Shown piece by piece: positions 23,943-32,930 of a stretch of DNA of 64,000 bases. Below the pieces are notes generated by a model. It was not told the origin of the DNA. It did not search any database and saw nothing but the letters and a program-made list of their open reading frames with translations. The DNA lies in NCBI RefSeq assembly GCF_009720365.1, contig NZ_ML769312.1, forward strand, positions 434,001 to 498,000. Direction: 5' to 3'. Each line of letters begins with the position of its first letter. The first letter of the stretch is position 1. Position numbers and translations under genes: made by a program. Source of the stretch: Catellatospora paridis. Its GTDB lineage: Bacteria > Actinomycetota > Actinomycetes > Mycobacteriales > Micromonosporaceae.

Positions 23943-23986
23943 CAGCGCCGCCGAAGGTGCGGCCCGGATCGGAGCAGGGGGAGACC

Positions 23987-25036
23987 ATGACCAGCGAGAG
24001 CTTCGAACTGGGCCTCAACTCGTTCGGTGAACTGGCCACCGACGGCGACCGGCTGCTGAGCGACGCCGAGACCGTGCGGCTGATCGTCGAGGAGGCGCAG
24101 CTCGCCGACTCGGTCGGGCTCGACGTGTTCAGCGTGGGCGAGCACTACCGGGACGGCTTCACCGACTCCGCGACACCCGTGCTGCTCGCCGCCATCGCGC
24201 GAGCCACCGAGCGGATCCGGCTCGGCACCTCGGTCACCGTGCTGAGCACCAACGACCCCGTGCGGCTCTACCACGAGTTCTCGACGCTGGACGCCGTGTC
24301 CGGCGGCCGTGCCCAGCTCGTCCTCGGCCGGGCCTCGGCGACCGAGTCGTTCCCGCTGTTCGGCTACGACCTGGCCGACTACGAGCGCCTGTTCGAGGAG
24401 AAGCTCGACCTGTTCATGCGGCTCCAGCGCCAGGACACGGTCACCTGGTCGGGCACCGTACGCAGCCCGCTCACCGCGCAGCGGCTGCACCCGCGTATGC
24501 CCGAGGGTGGCATCCCCACCTGGATCGGCGTGGGCGGCAGCCCGAACTCGGTGCTGCGGGCCGCCCGCTACGGGCTGCCGCTCATGATGGCGATCATCGG
24601 CGGCCGGCCGCAACGCTTCGCCGGCAACGTCGCGCTGTACCTGCGCGCCCTCGAGCAGTACGGGCACGCCCCGCTGCCGATCGGGCAGCACTCACTCGGC
24701 CTGGTCGCCGACACCGACGAAGAGGCCGTCGAGACCTGGTGGCACTACTGGCAACCGGTCGTCGCGGACCTCGCCCGCGAACGCGGCTTCTACAAGCCGA
24801 CCCGCGAACGCTACGAGGCCGAGATCGACGGCGGGGCACTGTTCGTCGGATCGCCCGAGACGGTCGCACGCAAGATCGCCACGATGGCCCGCGACCTGCG
24901 GATCAGCCGCTTCGACCTCAAGTACGACATCATGCGCCTGCCCCGCCGGGCCCGCGCCCGCAGCATCGAGCTGTTCGGCCGCGAAGTCGCCCCGCGGGTG
25001 CGGGAACTGCTCACGAAGGAGCCTACCCATGTCTGA
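23987..25036 (+). CDS. LLM-class flavin-dependent oxidoreductase (first of a tandem pair)
   Basis: 349 residues with the luciferase-like TIM barrel: FELGLNSFGEL, AQLADSVGLDVFSVGEHY, ERIRLGTSVTVLSTNDPVR and SGGRAQLVLGRAS are diagnostic. Members use FMNH2 or reduced F420 for monooxygenation or hydride transfer. It is about half identical by eye to the next gene, as in tandem duplication followed by specialisation. An F420-reductase-like gene follows, which suggests F420 chemistry. Control is probably by the divergent MarR protein. The ATG with GGGGGA is chosen over an upstream in-frame start within the operator. Confidence 0.88.
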   Translation: MTSESFELGLNSFGELATDGDRLLSDAETVRLIVEEAQLADSVGLDVFSVGEHYRDGFTDSATPVLLAAIARATERIRLGTSVTVLSTNDPVRLYHEFSTLDAVSGGRAQLVLGRASATESFPLFGYDLADYERLFEEKLDLFMRLQRQDTVTWSGTVRSPLTAQRLHPRMPEGGIPTWIGVGGSPNSVLRAARYGLPLMMAIIGGRPQRFAGNVALYLRALEQYGHAPLPIGQHSLGLVADTDEEAVETWWHYWQPVVADLARERGFYKPTRERYEAEIDGGALFVGSPETVARKIATMARDLRISRFDLKYDIMRLPRRARARSIELFGREVAPRVRELLTKEPTHV

Positions 25037-26060
25037 CCTCGTGTTCGGCCTCGACACCTTCGGCGACGTGCCGGACGACGACGCCGGCCGCCCGATCTCG
25101 TACGCCGCCGCGATCCGGGCGGTCGTCGACGAGGCCGTGCTCGCCGACGAACTCGGCGTCGACGCCATCGCCGTCGGCGAGCACCACCGGCCGGAGTACT
25201 CGGTCTCCACGCCCGAGACCGTGCTGGCCGGGATCGCGACGCGCACGTCGCGCATCCGCCTCGGGTCCGGGGTGACCGTGCTCAGCTCCGACGACCCGGT
25301 GCGGGTGTTCCAGCGCTTCGCCACGGTCGACGCGCTGTCGCACGGCCGGGCCGAGGTCATCCTGGGCCGCGGCTCGTTCACCGAGTCGTTCCCGCTGTTC
25401 GGCTACGACCTGGCCGACTACGACGTGCTGTTCGAGGAGAAGATCGACCTCTTCGTCAAGCTGCTCGACGAGCAGCCGGTGACCTGGAGCGGCACCGTGC
25501 GCGCCCCGCTGCGCAACGCCGACGTGTTCCCCAAGACCGAGTCCGGCCGCCTGACCACCTGGGTGGGCGTCGGCGGCTCGCCGCAGTCGGTGGTGCGCAC
25601 CGCGCGCTACGGCCTGCCGCTCATGCTCGCGATCATCGGTGGGCAGCCTGGCCGCTTCGCGCCCTACATCGACCTGTACCGGCGCGCCGCCGACCAGCTC
25701 GGCACCACCGCGCACCCGGTCGGCATGCACTCGCCCGGCTTCGTCGCCGACACCGACGAGCAGGCCAAGGAGATCTTCTGGCCGCACTACCGGGTCATCC
25801 GCGACCGGATCGGTGCCCTGCGCGGCTGGCCGCCCATCCGCCGCGCCGAGTTCGACGCCGAGGTCGAGCACGGGTCCCTTTACATCGGCTCCCCGGAGAC
25901 CGTCGCCAGGAAGATCGCCCGTACCGTCAAGGCGCTCGGCGTCGGCCGGTTCGACCTGATCTACACCGCGGGCGCGCAGCCGGCCGGCGCCCGCCTGCGC
26001 GCCGTCGAGCTGTACGGCGCGAAGGTGATCCCCATGGTCCGCGACATGCTCGCCGGCTGA
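25029..26060 (+). CDS. LLM-class flavin-dependent oxidoreductase (second of a tandem pair)
   Basis: 343 residues, a paralogue of the preceding gene: [61 protein letters not shown] and the shared [11 protein letters not shown]. The His pair in GEHHRPEY is the usual LLM form, whereas the first copy has GEHYRDGF, so the two may differ in activity. It overlaps the previous gene by eight bases, so translation is coupled; GAAGGAG lies within the upstream gene. The two may form a heterodimer, as bacterial luciferase does. Substrate unknown. Confidence 0.88.
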   Translation: MSDLVFGLDTFGDVPDDDAGRPISYAAAIRAVVDEAVLADELGVDAIAVGEHHRPEYSVSTPETVLAGIATRTSRIRLGSGVTVLSSDDPVRVFQRFATVDALSHGRAEVILGRGSFTESFPLFGYDLADYDVLFEEKIDLFVKLLDEQPVTWSGTVRAPLRNADVFPKTESGRLTTWVGVGGSPQSVVRTARYGLPLMLAIIGGQPGRFAPYIDLYRRAADQLGTTAHPVGMHSPGFVADTDEQAKEIFWPHYRVIRDRIGALRGWPPIRRAEFDAEVEHGSLYIGSPETVARKIARTVKALGVGRFDLIYTAGAQPAGARLRAVELYGAKVIPMVRDMLAG

Positions 26061-26094
26061 CTCGCCGGCCGGACTCGACCCCGAAGGACTCGAC

Positions 26095-26874
26095 ATGAAC
26101 GACACCGCCCAGGGCGGTCCCCGGACCCTCGGCATCCTCGGCGCGGGCAAGCTCGGCACGGTCCTCGGCCGGCTCGCCCTGGCCGCCGGTTACCGGGTGC
26201 TCGTCGCCGGCTCCGGCGACCCCGCGAAGATCGCGCTGACCGTCGAGGTGCTCACCCCCGGCGCGGTCGCGACCACCGCCGCCGACGTGGCGGCCCGCGC
26301 CGACATCGTCGTGCTCGCCCTGCCGCTCGGCAAACACCGCAGCGTCGCCGCGGACGCGCTGCGCGGCAAGCTCGTCGTCGACGCCATGAACTACTGGTGG
26401 GAGGTCGACGGCATCCGCGACGACCTCACCGACCCGCGGACGTCCTCCAGCGAGACCGTGCAGGCCTACCTGTCCGGTGCCCGGGTCGTGAAGGCGTTCA
26501 ACCACGTGGGCTACCACGACATCGAGGACCAGGCCCGACCCGCAGGCGCCGCCGGACGCACGGCCGTCGCGATCGCGGGGGACGTCCCCGCCGACGTGGC
26601 CGCCGTCGCCGCGCTGGTCGACGCGCTGGGCTTCGACCCGGTCATCGCCGGGCCGCTGGCCGAGGGCGTACGTTTCGAACCGGGCACCGAGCTCTTCGGC
26701 GCCGACGTCGACGCGGCCGAGGTCCGGGCCCGCCTCGACCGCTTCCCGGAAACGGAGCGCGGACACGCCGTCGCCCAGGCGCGTGGGCAGCTGCGGGCCA
26801 CGGACTCGGTGCCGGCTCCGCGCGAACCCCTGACGCCGTCGAGCCCGCCCGAGAGCGCTGGTCTGGTCTCGTGA
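26095..26874 (+). CDS. NADPH-dependent F420 reductase-like (Fno family) protein
   Basis: 259 residues. A Rossmann domain opens with [20 protein letters not shown] at about 13-32, followed by VLVAGSGDP (NADP-type loop) and [13 protein letters not shown], then [13 protein letters not shown] and [14 protein letters not shown] as in the Fno/NADP oxidoreductase family. These proteins move hydride between NADPH and F420 or a related flavin. Standing 34 bases after two LLM oxidoreductases, it may recycle their cofactor. The last 35 residues are low-complexity and not part of the fold. F420 dependence of the operon is inference. Confidence 0.82.
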   Translation: MNDTAQGGPRTLGILGAGKLGTVLGRLALAAGYRVLVAGSGDPAKIALTVEVLTPGAVATTAADVAARADIVVLALPLGKHRSVAADALRGKLVVDAMNYWWEVDGIRDDLTDPRTSSSETVQAYLSGARVVKAFNHVGYHDIEDQARPAGAAGRTAVAIAGDVPADVAAVAALVDALGFDPVIAGPLAEGVRFEPGTELFGADVDAAEVRARLDRFPETERGHAVAQARGQLRATDSVPAPREPLTPSSPPESAGLVS

Positions 26875-26917
26875 AATCGGGCAGACGGGATCGCGTCGCG
26901 GCGGCTATGGTCGCCCG

Positions 26918-27718
26918 GTGCTGCCCCAGGAACATCTGATCACCCGTATCCGGGAACTGTGTCTCGACGACGAGGACCTCGTCGCCGCACTCACCTACGG
27001 CTCGTTCGCGCAGGGCGAGGGCGACGCCCACAGCGATGTCGAGTTCTGGCTGTTCTTCGGGGCGGAGCAGGCCGCGGTGCTCGACCGTCGGGCCTGGCTC
27101 GACCGGATCGGGCCCATCCGGCACGTGGTCGTCAACGAGTTCGGTTCCCACGTGGTGTTCTTCCCGAACCTGATCCGCGGGGAGTTCCACTTCGCGACGG
27201 CCGACGACATCGGCTCCGTCGCGACCTGGCCCGCGCGCAGCGCGCCGACCGACCGCATGATCGTGCTGGACCGCACCGGCGCCCTCCGCCGCGCCCTGGA
27301 TGCCCTGCCCGCTCGGCCTGAGCTGCCGACCAGCGCCAAGGACGTCGATGAACTCTGCGGTCGTTTCGCCAACTGGCTGGTCCTGGCCCACCACGTCGCG
27401 CAGCGCGGCGAACTCCTGCGCGCCGTCGACGCGCTGTCGCAGGCCCAGCGGTATCTGCTCTGGATGGCCCGCCTCGCCGACGGCCGGACCGAGCACTGGC
27501 TGACGCCGTCACGCCGGGCGGAGACCGACCTCGGCGCCGAGGTGGTCGACAACCTCCGCCACACCGTCACCGTGGCCGAGGTCGACGCGGTCGTCGGGGC
27601 GGTCGCCGCCGCCTGGACCTGCGGCCGCGACTACTGGGTCAGGCTGGCCGACCGCGTCGGCTGCGAGACTCCCCGCGAACTGTTCGCCGAGCTCGACTCG
27701 GCGACGGCGAGGATCTGA
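26918..27718 (+). CDS. Nucleotidyltransferase, lincosamide nucleotidyltransferase Lnu(B/F)-like
   Basis: 266 residues. The N-terminus is a Pol-beta-type nucleotidyltransferase: TYGSFAQGEGD with GS at 28-29 and SDVEFWLF supplying acidic metal ligands at D40 and E42, then VVVNEFGSHVVFFPNLIRGEFHF. The all-helical C-terminus (about 145-266) has FANWLVLAHHVAQRGELLRAVDAL and LLWMARLADG, as in the Lnu(F)/Lnu(B) group that adenylylates lincosamides. Resistance is a family inference; environmental homologues may modify other compounds. The GTG start has no strong ribosome site. Its last 210 bases are overlapped on the opposite strand by the HD-domain frame. Confidence 0.8.
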   Translation: MLPQEHLITRIRELCLDDEDLVAALTYGSFAQGEGDAHSDVEFWLFFGAEQAAVLDRRAWLDRIGPIRHVVVNEFGSHVVFFPNLIRGEFHFATADDIGSVATWPARSAPTDRMIVLDRTGALRRALDALPARPELPTSAKDVDELCGRFANWLVLAHHVAQRGELLRAVDALSQAQRYLLWMARLADGRTEHWLTPSRRAETDLGAEVVDNLRHTVTVAEVDAVVGAVAAAWTCGRDYWVRLADRVGCETPRELFAELDSATARI

Positions 27719-28393
27719 GCCCGGCCCGGGCGGCAGAGGCGATCCTGCGCCGGGTGGCGAATCTCCGTCAGCGGCCCGCGGGTGCCGGTGCTGCTCCGCC
27801 AGCCGGGTGAGGTCCGGCTCGCCGTGATGCGCCACCATTGCGGTGAACCGGGCGGCCTTGTCCTCGCCGAACCGGCGTACGTCGGCCGTGTAGGCGGCCG
27901 CGGTCACGAACGTCGGCGGCGTCGTCTTGCTGTGGAACTTGTCGGCGTACATGACAAGCTGCTCCTCGCCGGTCTCGGCGACGTAGTCGGCGGCGGGCAG
28001 AGGCAGCTGCTGGCGCAGCACGTCCTCGCGGGTGAGCCCGACGCCGGTGTGGCAGGAGCAGAACCGGCACAGCGCCTCGGGGAAGCCGAGTCCGCGCAGC
28101 AGGTCATGCCCGAGCAGCCCGTGGCGGACGTAGTTGCGGTGGTCGAGCCGGCCGCGGGTGTCGTACAGCCGGTAGACGCCGATGTCGTGCAGCAGGCTGC
28201 CCGCCCGGACCAGGTCGACGTCGTATGCCGAGTGCCGGCCGTCGAGCAGCTGCTCGGCCACCGCACAGACGATCAGGCAGTGGGTGTAGACGAGGTCGAA
28301 CGCCTCCGGGGTCGGCGCGAACCGTTCGTGCAGTTCCCGGATCTGCTCGTCGGTGGGGACGGCTGGTCGTCTGCCGACGCTCCGAACGGCCAT
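27509..28393 (-). CDS. HD-domain hydrolase with an antisense-derived C-terminal extension
   Basis: The first 210 or so residues are an HD-fold protein: HCLIVCAVAEQLL, the metal motif in AGSLLHDIGVYRLYD, HGLLGHDLLRGLGFPEAL and CSCHTGVGLTREDV, common in predicted phosphohydrolases. After HHGEPDLTRLAEQHRHP, where relatives end, the frame stays open for about 80 low-complexity residues, most of them encoded antisense to the Lnu-like gene. This suggests a lost stop codon or a frameshift near 27780. AGGA is best spaced for the ATG used here; in-frame ATGs at 28411 and 28399 are alternatives. Natural substrate unknown. Confidence 0.7.
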   Translation of the reverse strand: MAVRSVGRRPAVPTDEQIRELHERFAPTPEAFDLVYTHCLIVCAVAEQLLDGRHSAYDVDLVRAGSLLHDIGVYRLYDTRGRLDHRNYVRHGLLGHDLLRGLGFPEALCRFCSCHTGVGLTREDVLRQQLPLPAADYVAETGEEQLVMYADKFHSKTTPPTFVTAAAYTADVRRFGEDKAARFTAMVAHHGEPDLTRLAEQHRHPRAADGDSPPGAGSPLPPGPGSDPRRRRVELGEQFAGSLAADAVGQPDPVVAAAGPGGGDRPDDRVDLGHGDGVAEVVDHLGAEVGLRPA

Positions 28394-28539
28394 CTGCATT
28401 CCTGACGACATGGGCTGCGGTGGCAGCCGAACGCCATTCTACGAACAGGTGGCCGCACCCGACGGACCGTCGTGGGTGGGCCAGGCGCTCGCCGAGCAGC
28501 TTTCGGGCGGGCCGGAACCGGTCGGTGCGCGGCCGCAGC

Positions 28540-29811
28540 CTACGTCGCGGTGTCGGCCCTGTCCGCGGTGCGGGCCGAGGTGAGTACGGGTGCCGCGGCC
28601 AGGACGAGGCAGGCCGCCGCGATGGCGCATGCGGTGCCGACCAGGGCCAGGACCGGGGTGTAGGTGCCCGCGGTGAGGTAGAGGGTGGCGGCCGCCAGGG
28701 GTGCGAAGGCTTTGGCGACGGTGGTCGGCAGGGTCAGGGCGGCGGCGATGGTGGCGTAGCCGGTGGTGCCGTACCGCTGGGCGAGCAGCGCCGGCCGGGC
28801 GATGGTGCCGACGCCGAAGCCCGTGCCGAACAGCACGACACAGCAGATCGCGCCGGTCCGGGTGGCGCCGAACGCGGGCAGGGCTGCCGCGGCCGCTGCC
28901 TGGATGCCGAACACGGCGGCGGTGACGGCCGCGGTGGAGTGGCGGCGGGTCAGGCCGGTGGTGACGATCCGGCCGGTGACGGACATGACGCCGAGCAGCC
29001 CCGCGACGGCGGCGGCGAATGCGGCGGGGTGCCCGAGGCCGGTGAGGAAGGTGATCAGGTGTACGGACACGACGGCGACGGCGCTGCCGTGTACCACGAA
29101 CGCCGCGGTGAGCAGCCAGAACCCGCGATGGCGCAGCGCAGCGCGGACGGCGGACCGTCGCGCCTCGTGGTCGACGGCCCCTGCTGCCGCATCGCGGCGC
29201 GGCCGTGCCGGGACGGCCAGCGCATGCAGGGGGACGGCGATGAAGCAGTAGCCCAGCGCGAGGATGACCAGCGTGGTCCGCCAGCCGTGGTGTTCCTGCA
29301 GGCCCGCGGCCAGGGGCAGGAAGATCGTGCTGGCGAAGCCGGCCACGACCGTGATCGCCAGCAGGGCGCCGGCCCGTTGCGACGCGGTGCTCGTGGCGAC
29401 GACGACCGCGAACGCCGCCTCGTAGAGGACCATCGCGGAGGCGATGCCCAGCATCGTGAACACGGCATACAGCTGACGGACGTCGGTGACCTGCGACCAG
29501 GCCAGGACCGCGCCGGTGCCCAGGAGCGAGCCGAAGGTCATGAGGCTGCGGCCGCCGCGCCGGTCGAGCCACCGTCCGACCGGGACGGCGGCCGCAGCGG
29601 TGGTGAGCACGGCGACGGTCAGCGCGCCGGTGACCGTGGCGGGGGAGGTGTGCAGGTCGGCGGTCATGGGCGCGAGGAAGACGCTGAACACGTAGTACAG
29701 CACGCCGTACCCGACGGTCTGGGTGACGGTCAGCGCGGCCACGACGGACCGCAGGCGGTGCCGGCCGCCGGCCTCGATGGAGGCGGCGGCCGGCGTGGTG
29801 ACGGCCGGCAT
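28540..29811 (-). CDS. MFS transporter of the arsenic cluster
   Basis: 423 residues with about twelve membrane helices and MFS marks: GRWLDRRGGRSLM between helices 2 and 3, and a second half beginning near RAALRHRGFWLLTAAF. It resembles the YnfM/monocarboxylate-type group rather than ArsB or Acr3. Its ATG overlaps the TGA of the ArsO-like gene (ATGA), so the two are coupled; the transporter may export an arsenical or the product of the flavoprotein. No ArsB or Acr3 pump is present in the cluster. The arsenic link rests on context. Confidence 0.75.
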   Translation of the reverse strand: MPAVTTPAAASIEAGGRHRLRSVVAALTVTQTVGYGVLYYVFSVFLAPMTADLHTSPATVTGALTVAVLTTAAAAVPVGRWLDRRGGRSLMTFGSLLGTGAVLAWSQVTDVRQLYAVFTMLGIASAMVLYEAAFAVVVATSTASQRAGALLAITVVAGFASTIFLPLAAGLQEHHGWRTTLVILALGYCFIAVPLHALAVPARPRRDAAAGAVDHEARRSAVRAALRHRGFWLLTAAFVVHGSAVAVVSVHLITFLTGLGHPAAFAAAVAGLLGVMSVTGRIVTTGLTRRHSTAAVTAAVFGIQAAAAAALPAFGATRTGAICCVVLFGTGFGVGTIARPALLAQRYGTTGYATIAAALTLPTTVAKAFAPLAAATLYLTAGTYTPVLALVGTACAIAAACLVLAAAPVLTSARTADRADTAT

Positions 29812-31208
29812 CAGCCGCAGCATCCGCCGGTCTCGGCCTCGGCCGTGACGGCCTGCACGACCGGCAGGGTCAGCAGGCCGCCTGCGATCCCGGTGGCCAG
29901 CCCTCGGGGCGCGTCGGCGGCGGCCGGTTCGGGTGTGCCGCAGCAGGCCGCCTCGTCGTCGGCGCCCAGCGCGGCGCTGCTGGAGCACACCCCGGTCTCG
30001 GGCAGTTCGAGCCGTACGTCGCGAGCGGCGTCCCAGTCCCCGGCGAGCGCGGCGACCACGGACCGGACCTGCTCGTATCCGGTGGCCATGAGGAACGTCG
30101 GCGCGCGGCCGTACGACTTCGCACCGACGGCGTAGTAGCCGGGCTCGGGCTGGGTGAGCTCGTCGACGCCGTGTGGTGGCACCGTGCCGCAGGAGTGCTG
30201 GTTCGGGTCGATGAGCGGGGCCAGGGCGCGGGTCGAGCCGAGGATCGGGTCGAGGTCCAGGCGCAGCTCGGACGCGATGGTGTGGTCGGGCCGGAAGCCG
30301 GTGGCCGACACGATCCGGTGCGCGGTCACGCGCGCACCGCTGCGGGCGGTCACCGTCACCTGGTCGCCGTGGACGGTGAGGGCGTGTGCCGAGAACCCGG
30401 CGTGCAGGGTGATCGCACCGGACTCGACCAGCGCCCGCACCCGGGAGCCGAGCGCGCCGCGGGCGGACAGGGCGTCGGCGTCGCCGCCGCCGTACGTGCG
30501 GGTCGCCGCGCCGGTGCGGATCGCCCAGCTCACCGTGGTGCCGGGTGTTTCGGACGCGAGCTGCGCGAGGGCGAGCAGCGTGTTGGCGGCGGAGTGGCCC
30601 GCGCCGACGACGAGGGTGTGCCGTCCGGCGAAGCGGTCGCGGTCGGCGCCGAGCACGTCGGGCAGCGCGGTCTCGACGAATGCCGCGGCCTCGGGCTCAC
30701 CGTGCGCGGGCAGGCCGGAGCCGCCGAGCACGTTGGGGGTGGGCCAGGTGCCGGAGGCGTCGACGACCGCTCGTGCGGTGATTTCTTCGCCGGTGGCGAG
30801 GCGGATCAGGAACGGAGCACTGTCGCGGCCCGTGGTCCGAATGCGGTCGAGGCCGTCACGGCTGATCGCGACCACCTTCGCGTCGTAGCGGACTCGTCCG
30901 GCCAGGGCGGGCAGTTTGGTCAGCGGCTCGAGGTAGTCGGTGACGAGTTGCGCGCCCAGCGGCAGCTCGGCCTGGTTCGGCGCGATCCAGCCGTCGGCCT
31001 CCAGCAGGCGGCGGGCGGCGTGGTCGAGGTTGAACCGCCACGGGCTGAACACCCGCACGTGGCCCCAGCTCGCCATCGCCGCGGCCGGGCCACCGCCTGC
31101 CTCCAGGACCAGGAAGTCGAGACCCCGCTCGGCCAGGTGGGCGGCGGCGGCGAGGCCGACCGGTCCGGCGCCGACCACCACGATCGGGAGGGTGTCCTGC
31201 TGATGCAT
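29811..31208 (-). CDS. ArsO-like FAD/NADPH flavoprotein with Cys-rich C-terminus
   Basis: 465 residues with an FAD-binding VVGAGPVGLAAAAHLAERG near the N-terminus, the family segment SWGHVRVFSPWRFNLDHAARRLL, and a second dinucleotide site VVGAGHSAANTLLALA near 205, as in flavin monooxygenases including ArsO of ars operons. Unusually, the last 55 residues carry VC, ACCGTPE and terminal GGCCG, i.e. vicinal Cys pairs suited to bind As(III) or another soft metal. AAGGAG is correctly spaced for the second of two adjacent ATGs. Divergent from arsR across repeated operator-like DNA. The ArsO reaction is itself not firmly known. Confidence 0.75.
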   Translation of the reverse strand: MHQQDTLPIVVVGAGPVGLAAAAHLAERGLDFLVLEAGGGPAAAMASWGHVRVFSPWRFNLDHAARRLLEADGWIAPNQAELPLGAQLVTDYLEPLTKLPALAGRVRYDAKVVAISRDGLDRIRTTGRDSAPFLIRLATGEEITARAVVDASGTWPTPNVLGGSGLPAHGEPEAAAFVETALPDVLGADRDRFAGRHTLVVGAGHSAANTLLALAQLASETPGTTVSWAIRTGAATRTYGGGDADALSARGALGSRVRALVESGAITLHAGFSAHALTVHGDQVTVTARSGARVTAHRIVSATGFRPDHTIASELRLDLDPILGSTRALAPLIDPNQHSCGTVPPHGVDELTQPEPGYYAVGAKSYGRAPTFLMATGYEQVRSVVAALAGDWDAARDVRLELPETGVCSSSAALGADDEAACCGTPEPAAADAPRGLATGIAGGLLTLPVVQAVTAEAETGGCCG

Positions 31209-31253
31209 CATGGCTCCTTGTTTCGAAGTTTCTCTAAGCGACTCTGTTTAGAG

Positions 31254-31347
31254 TGCCGCCTACTTAGATATCTGTCAACTCAAGCAGGTGCAGTGCCTGG
31301 TCGAGGTGAGCAAACCAGGCGTTGCCGCCTGCTTCGAAATCTGTCAA
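31254..31347. promoter_or_regulatory. 25-bp imperfect direct repeats in the divergent ars promoter
   Basis: Two 25-base copies (31254-31278 and 31323-31347), 69 bases apart, differ at only four positions. Both start TGCCGCCT and end ATCTGTCAA. Read on the minus strand each begins TTGACA, a good -35. The left copy contains AGATATCT and the right TTCGAA; a further TTCGAA lies at about 31232. They fill the space between the ArsO-like and first arsR genes and are the likely ArsR binding region, although the exact half-sites are unclear. Confidence 0.65.
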
Positions 31348-31356
31348 CCTAGGGGC

Positions 31357-31710
31357 ATGGCGAAGCAGTTGACCGTGCTCGAACCCGAGGTGTGCTGCAC
31401 ACCCCTGGCCGCCGCCACCGTGCCGGCCGAGGCCGCCGTGGACCTCGCGGCCGCGTTCAAGGCCATGGGCGACCCGGTGCGCCTGCAGCTGCTGTCGATG
31501 ATCGCCTCCGCCGACGGGGGAGAAGTCTGCGTCTGCGATCTGACCCCCGCGTTCGACCTGACCGGTCCCACGATCTCGCACCACCTGAAGGTGCTGCGCG
31601 AGGCCGGTCTGGTCGAGTCCGATCGGCGCGGCACCTGGGTCTGGTACCGGGCGAACCGCCCGCGCATGGCCGCCCTGTCCGCTGTCCTGGACATCGCGCC
31701 CGCCGCTTGA
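31357..31710 (+). CDS. arsR: ArsR-family arsenic-responsive repressor
   Basis: 117 residues. The winged helix includes FKAMGDPVRLQLLSMIA and TGPTISHHLKVLREAGLVESDRRGTWVWYR. Metal-site cysteines are visible: C13-C14 near the N-terminus and C58, C60 in GEVCVCDL. The N-terminal Cys pair with a Cys at the DNA-binding helix matches the Corynebacterium-type As(III) site, distinct from the E. coli one. It starts a gene set arsR-arsR2-aquaporin-arsC and probably represses both directions. The ATG after AGGGGC is chosen; an upstream in-frame ATG would put the start inside the operator repeats. Confidence 0.88.
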   Translation: MAKQLTVLEPEVCCTPLAAATVPAEAAVDLAAAFKAMGDPVRLQLLSMIASADGGEVCVCDLTPAFDLTGPTISHHLKVLREAGLVESDRRGTWVWYRANRPRMAALSAVLDIAPAA

Positions 31711-31792
31711 GCCGGACGCCGTCGGTCGGCGTCACCCAATGTTCATGATCACGAAGTTGCGGGGCTGACCGACCGGACTGTTTGATAACCGC

Positions 31793-32110
31793 GTGGTGAT
31801 ATCAGTTTCCGGTGATGCTCCGGCGGAGGTCGTGCGCCTGCTGGCAGACCCCGCTCGCGCCGCCATCGTCGACGTACTGGCCGCGGGTCCCGCCTGCACC
31901 TGCCACCTCGTCGAGGACCTCGGCCTGACCCAACCAAACGTCTCCAACCACCTGCGCGCGCTGCGCCACGCCGGATTGGTCAGCGCCGAACCCCACGGCC
32001 GCTACACCTACTACCACCTCAACGCCGACGCCCTCGACGCCGCGGCCGCGCACCTTTCCGCCCTGGCCGCCCGCGCTCGCGCTGCCGCCGGCAGCCGCCG
32101 GGAGTGCTGA
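31793..32110 (+). CDS. Second ArsR-family regulator
   Basis: 105 residues: VVRLLADPARAAIVDVLA, a metal-type helix GPACTCHLVEDLGL with C35 and C37, recognition helix TQPNVSNHLRALRHAGLV and wing EPHGRYTYYHL. The CxC in helix 3 is the classic As(III)/Sb(III) site form, differing from the first ArsR, so the cluster carries two sensors with different metal sites. Its TGA overlaps the ATG of the aquaporin gene, which suggests coupled expression. There is no good ribosome site before the GTG GTG start, and a leaderless transcript is possible. Confidence 0.85.
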   Translation: MVISVSGDAPAEVVRLLADPARAAIVDVLAAGPACTCHLVEDLGLTQPNVSNHLRALRHAGLVSAEPHGRYTYYHLNADALDAAAAHLSALAARARAAAGSRREC

Positions 32111-32856
32111 TGCCCGCCACCCTGTCCCGCCGCCTGCTCGCCGAGTTCCTGGGGACCATGCTGCTGGTGACCGCCGTCGTCGGCTCCGGCATCATGGCCA
32201 CCCGGCTGTCGCCGAACGACGTCGGCCTGCAACTGCTCGAGAACTCGACGGCGACGGTGTTCGCCCTCGCCGTGCTGATCCTGATCCTCGGACCGCTGTC
32301 CGGAGCCCACTTCAACCCGGTGGTGACCATCGCGGCATGGTGGTCGGACCGTCCTGGCCGCGCAGGCTTTCCGGGCAGCGACGTCGGCCCCTACATCGTG
32401 GCCCAGACCTGCGGCGCGGTCGCCGGGTCGATACTGGCCAACGCCATGTTCGGGGTCGCGCAGGGCCTGTCGGCCACCGGACGTGACGAGCCCCGACTGT
32501 GGCTGGGCGAGGTCGTCGCGACCGCCGGTCTGCTGCTGGTCGTCTTCGCGCTGGCCCGCACCGGCCGAGCGGCGCTGGCGGCCCCGGCCGTCGCCGCCTA
32601 CATCGGCGCGGCGTACTGGTTCACCAGCTCCACCAGCTTCGCCAACCCCGCCGTCACCATCGGCCGCGTGTTCACCGACACCTTCGCCGGCATCGCACCG
32701 ACCTCGGTCCCGGCGTTCGTCGCCGCGCAGGTGGTCGGGGCGCTGATCGGCGTCGGCCTGGTGCTGGCCCTGTACCCGGCCTCGGCCGGCACCGTGGCGG
32801 CCGTCGAACCCGCACCGCAGCAGCTCGCCCGCGCCGAGGCCGCCGCAGCGCCGTGA
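32110..32856 (+). CDS. Aquaglyceroporin (MIP family), probable arsenite channel AqpS-like
   Basis: 248 residues, six membrane helices and two half-helices. The first signature is NPV (69-71, HFNPVVT) rather than NPA; the second is NPA (179-181) followed by the pore Arg 186. The segment EFLGTMLLVTAVVGSGIMA is a standard MIP helix 1. In some ars operons, as in Sinorhizobium, an aquaglyceroporin takes the place of a pump: ArsC makes As(III) and the channel lets it leave down its gradient. Position between arsR and arsC supports that role here. Channel selectivity itself cannot be read. Confidence 0.85.
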   Translation: MPATLSRRLLAEFLGTMLLVTAVVGSGIMATRLSPNDVGLQLLENSTATVFALAVLILILGPLSGAHFNPVVTIAAWWSDRPGRAGFPGSDVGPYIVAQTCGAVAGSILANAMFGVAQGLSATGRDEPRLWLGEVVATAGLLLVVFALARTGRAALAAPAVAAYIGAAYWFTSSTSFANPAVTIGRVFTDTFAGIAPTSVPAFVAAQVVGALIGVGLVLALYPASAGTVAAVEPAPQQLARAEAAAAP

Positions 32857-32930
32857 CCGTGGCCCCGCCGACCTCGACAGCATCGGGGTGGGTGACGCGT
32901 CGAACCCGAACCGAGTCAAGGAGAACCAGG

